A stretch of DNA of 14,684 nt, taken from NCBI GenBank assembly GCA_025924495.1, contig JAICIG010000178.1, forward strand, positions 1-14,684. The letters are read 5' to 3'. The notes beneath the pieces are model-generated. The model was not told where the DNA came from. It saw only the letters and a program-made list of their open reading frames with translations, and made no database searches. Numbering within the stretch: position 1 is the first letter of the stretch; the number at the start of each line of letters is the position of its first letter. Below are positions 13,392-14,684 of this stretch, one piece after another. The position numbers were made by a program, and so were the translations under genes. Source of the stretch: Pirellulales bacterium (GTDB taxonomy: Bacteria > Planctomycetota > Planctomycetia > Pirellulales > JAICIG01).

Positions 13392-14339
13392 ATGAACCGT
13401 CGATCTGGATTTACATTGGTCGAACTGCTGGTAGTCATCGCCATTATCGGCCTGCTTGTGGCGCTGTTGCTGCCCGCGGTGCAGGCCGCCCGAGAAGCGG
13501 CGCGTCGCACGCAATGCTGCAATAATCTCAAGCAAATGGGGCTGGCGACCCAGACCTACCACGACGTAATGCGCTCGTTTCCGCCCGGCTACTGCGCTTC
13601 AGTTCCCTATGTAGATGGCGAAAATGATACCAAGGCAGGCTGGGGATGGGCGGCATTCGTGCTGGGTTACCTGGAGCAGAACTCGCTGCAGGCGAACATC
13701 AATTTCAGTCTGCCGGTCGAGGCGCCTCAAAACTCCAAGGCGGTTCAGACCGGAATTCCCGTTTTTGTTTGCCCATCGGACAGCGCGCCGCCGATCTTCC
13801 AGGTGCCGAACGGTTCGGGCGGTTCAATCGCCGCTGCGGCGCCCTCGAGTTATGTGGCCTGTATGGGCGGCGATGACACCAGTAGTTCTGATCTCACCGG
13901 CAGCGGGATCTTTTATCGCAACAGCGGAATTCGCCTGGCCGATGTCACCGACGGGACGGGCGTGACGATTTTGATCGGCGAGCGTTCATGGCTCGATGCC
14001 CAAGGCATCTGGGCAGGCGCGATTAGCGGCGCCGTCTGCAAACGCGGGGCCGGCAATCCGAATCCGTTGGGTGGAGCGACGACGGAGTCGGCTCCAACGC
14101 TGGTTCTGGCCCACAGCCACCTCAATAATCCGACGACGGATCCCGATGCTGGGATCGATGACTTCTCCAGCCGGCACGCCGGCGGCTCTTACTTCTTATT
14201 TGCCGACGGTTCGGTGCGATTCTTCGCCAGCGTCTCGGGCGACAACGCCAACGGAACCTACACGCAAGACGGCCTGATCTTTCAGGCCCTTGGCACGCGC
14301 GCCGGGCAGGAGGTTATTCCCGGCGACTGGGCGAAGTAG
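13392..14339 (+). CDS. DUF1559 protein with prepilin-type N-terminus, 315 aa (third copy)
   Basis: ATG 13392 is preceded by GGGAG six nt upstream; earlier in-frame codons add a stretch that lacks protein character. The N-terminus is the compact prepilin form MNRRSGFTLVE (cleavage after Gly6) with stem LLVVIAIIGLLVALLLPAVQ and AAREAARRTQCCNNLKQMGL. Later segments are VFVCPSDSAPP, LADVTDGTGVTILIGERS and the H-x9-DG motif (HAGGSYFLFADG), ending with a tail (GLIFQALGTRAGQEVIPGDW). It is shorter than the two copies at 4601-5614 and 6754-7842, differs clearly in the middle and has no lipoprotein gene behind it, so it belongs to another subgroup. It is transcribed away from hemP and toward a DUF1501 gene. 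Confidence 0.95.
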   Translation: MNRRSGFTLVELLVVIAIIGLLVALLLPAVQAAREAARRTQCCNNLKQMGLATQTYHDVMRSFPPGYCASVPYVDGENDTKAGWGWAAFVLGYLEQNSLQANINFSLPVEAPQNSKAVQTGIPVFVCPSDSAPPIFQVPNGSGGSIAAAAPSSYVACMGGDDTSSSDLTGSGIFYRNSGIRLADVTDGTGVTILIGERSWLDAQGIWAGAISGAVCKRGAGNPNPLGGATTESAPTLVLAHSHLNNPTTDPDAGIDDFSSRHAGGSYFLFADGSVRFFASVSGDNANGTYTQDGLIFQALGTRAGQEVIPGDWAK

Positions 14340-14401
14340 GTCGCCGCGAATCGGTTCGCCTCGAAGGCCCGCATTCTCAAAGCAGCGACGCCTCCTCAAA
14401 A

Positions 14402-14426
14402 TCGCGCGGCCACAGCCGCCGCGCGA
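14402..14426. terminator. GC-rich hairpin between convergent DUF1559 and DUF1501 genes
   Basis: TCGCGCGGC (14402-14410) and GCCGCGCGA (14418-14426) form a perfect 9-bp stem with a 7-nt loop, in the 147-nt gap between two genes that end toward each other. There is no clear T-run after it on either strand, so a terminator role is probable only from position. Confidence 0.5.
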
Positions 14427-14486
14427 CCGGTCTGACATCGGCCGGCAGAAGAAACCGGAAGCGGAAAGAGAGATGGCGCGATGAAA

Positions 14487-14684
14487 TCAAGACAAGGGCA
14501 GCACTTCGCCGTCGCTGACCGGAAATGGTCGACCGAGCATGTCGCGAATCTCAGCGCGGGGAGAAATGCCTAGCGCGTGAAAGATGGTGGCGTGGATGTC
14601 CGGGGGGCCGCAGGACTGAGTTCGTGGAAAAGCCCCTTGGTTGTCGCTGCTGCCGTAGACCTGGCCGCCGCGAATGCCGCCGCC
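14487..14684 (-). CDS. DUF1501 family protein, C-terminal end (runs off the window)
   Basis: The minus-strand frame is open from the window edge to TGA 14489-14487, giving the last 65 residues. These carry features of the C-terminus of DUF1501 (sulfatase-like) proteins: GGGIRGGQVYGSSDNQGAFP, then PPDIHATIFHALGISPRAEI and RDMLGRPFPVSDGEVLP. The GQVYGSSD segment and the DIHATIFHALGI helix are the most typical. DUF1501 proteins are abundant in planctomycetes, usually Tat-exported, and are commonly paired with a DUF1553/DUF1549 cytochrome-like gene upstream, which would lie outside the window. Their substrate is not known. Confidence 0.88.
   Translation of the reverse strand, partial: GGGIRGGQVYGSSDNQGAFPRTQSCGPPDIHATIFHALGISPRAEIRDMLGRPFPVSDGEVLPLS

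Overview
The window reads as a chromosome segment of a planctomycete, probably in or near the Pirellulales. The diagnostic genes are three DUF1559 proteins (type IV prepilin-like N-terminus plus a C-terminal H-x9-DG motif), two small lipoproteins with a transthyretin/carboxypeptidase-regulatory-like fold that follow two of the DUF1559 genes, the C-terminal end of a DUF1501 protein, and a DUF502 membrane protein with a large insert. GC content is moderately high, and gene starts often carry a GGAG-type ribosome binding site. The lineage is inferred from gene families, not from a marker gene.

Left part (1-2200), all on the minus strand: a GNAT-type acetyltransferase (2128-944), a 76-residue protein of unknown function (809-579), a selenocysteine tRNA (selC, 561-462, UCA anticodon, encoded CCA) and the 5' part of a Gfo/Idh/MocA oxidoreductase (423 to the edge). 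Next, on the plus strand, come a 65-residue hypothetical protein and a Tat-exported right-handed beta-helix protein (2372-3986).

Middle (4050-7842), minus strand: two successive copies of a two-gene cassette, each a DUF1559 pseudopilin-like gene followed by a transthyretin-like lipoprotein. They look like an old tandem duplication. A textbook intrinsic terminator (6089-6058) separates the copies, so each is probably its own transcription unit. An AT-rich divergent region (7843-8280) leads to plus-strand comF, a DUF502 membrane protein and hemC (hydroxymethylbilane synthase). DUF502 and hemC lie 12 nt apart, and an intrinsic-type terminator follows hemC.

Right part (11448-14684): a secreted, proline- and aromatic-rich hypothetical protein converges on a PilZ (cyclic-di-GMP binding) gene. 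Upstream of PilZ is a small hemP-like gene (hemin uptake family). It shares a divergent promoter region with a third DUF1559 gene, and a perfect 14-bp palindrome TCAATAATTATTGA overlaps the predicted hemP -35 box, which suggests an iron-responsive operator. The window ends in the C-terminus of a DUF1501 protein on the minus strand.

No CRISPR array, transposase, integrase or rRNA was seen. The observations most worth following are the tRNA-Sec, the duplicated DUF1559-lipoprotein cassette and the hemP/DUF1559 control region.
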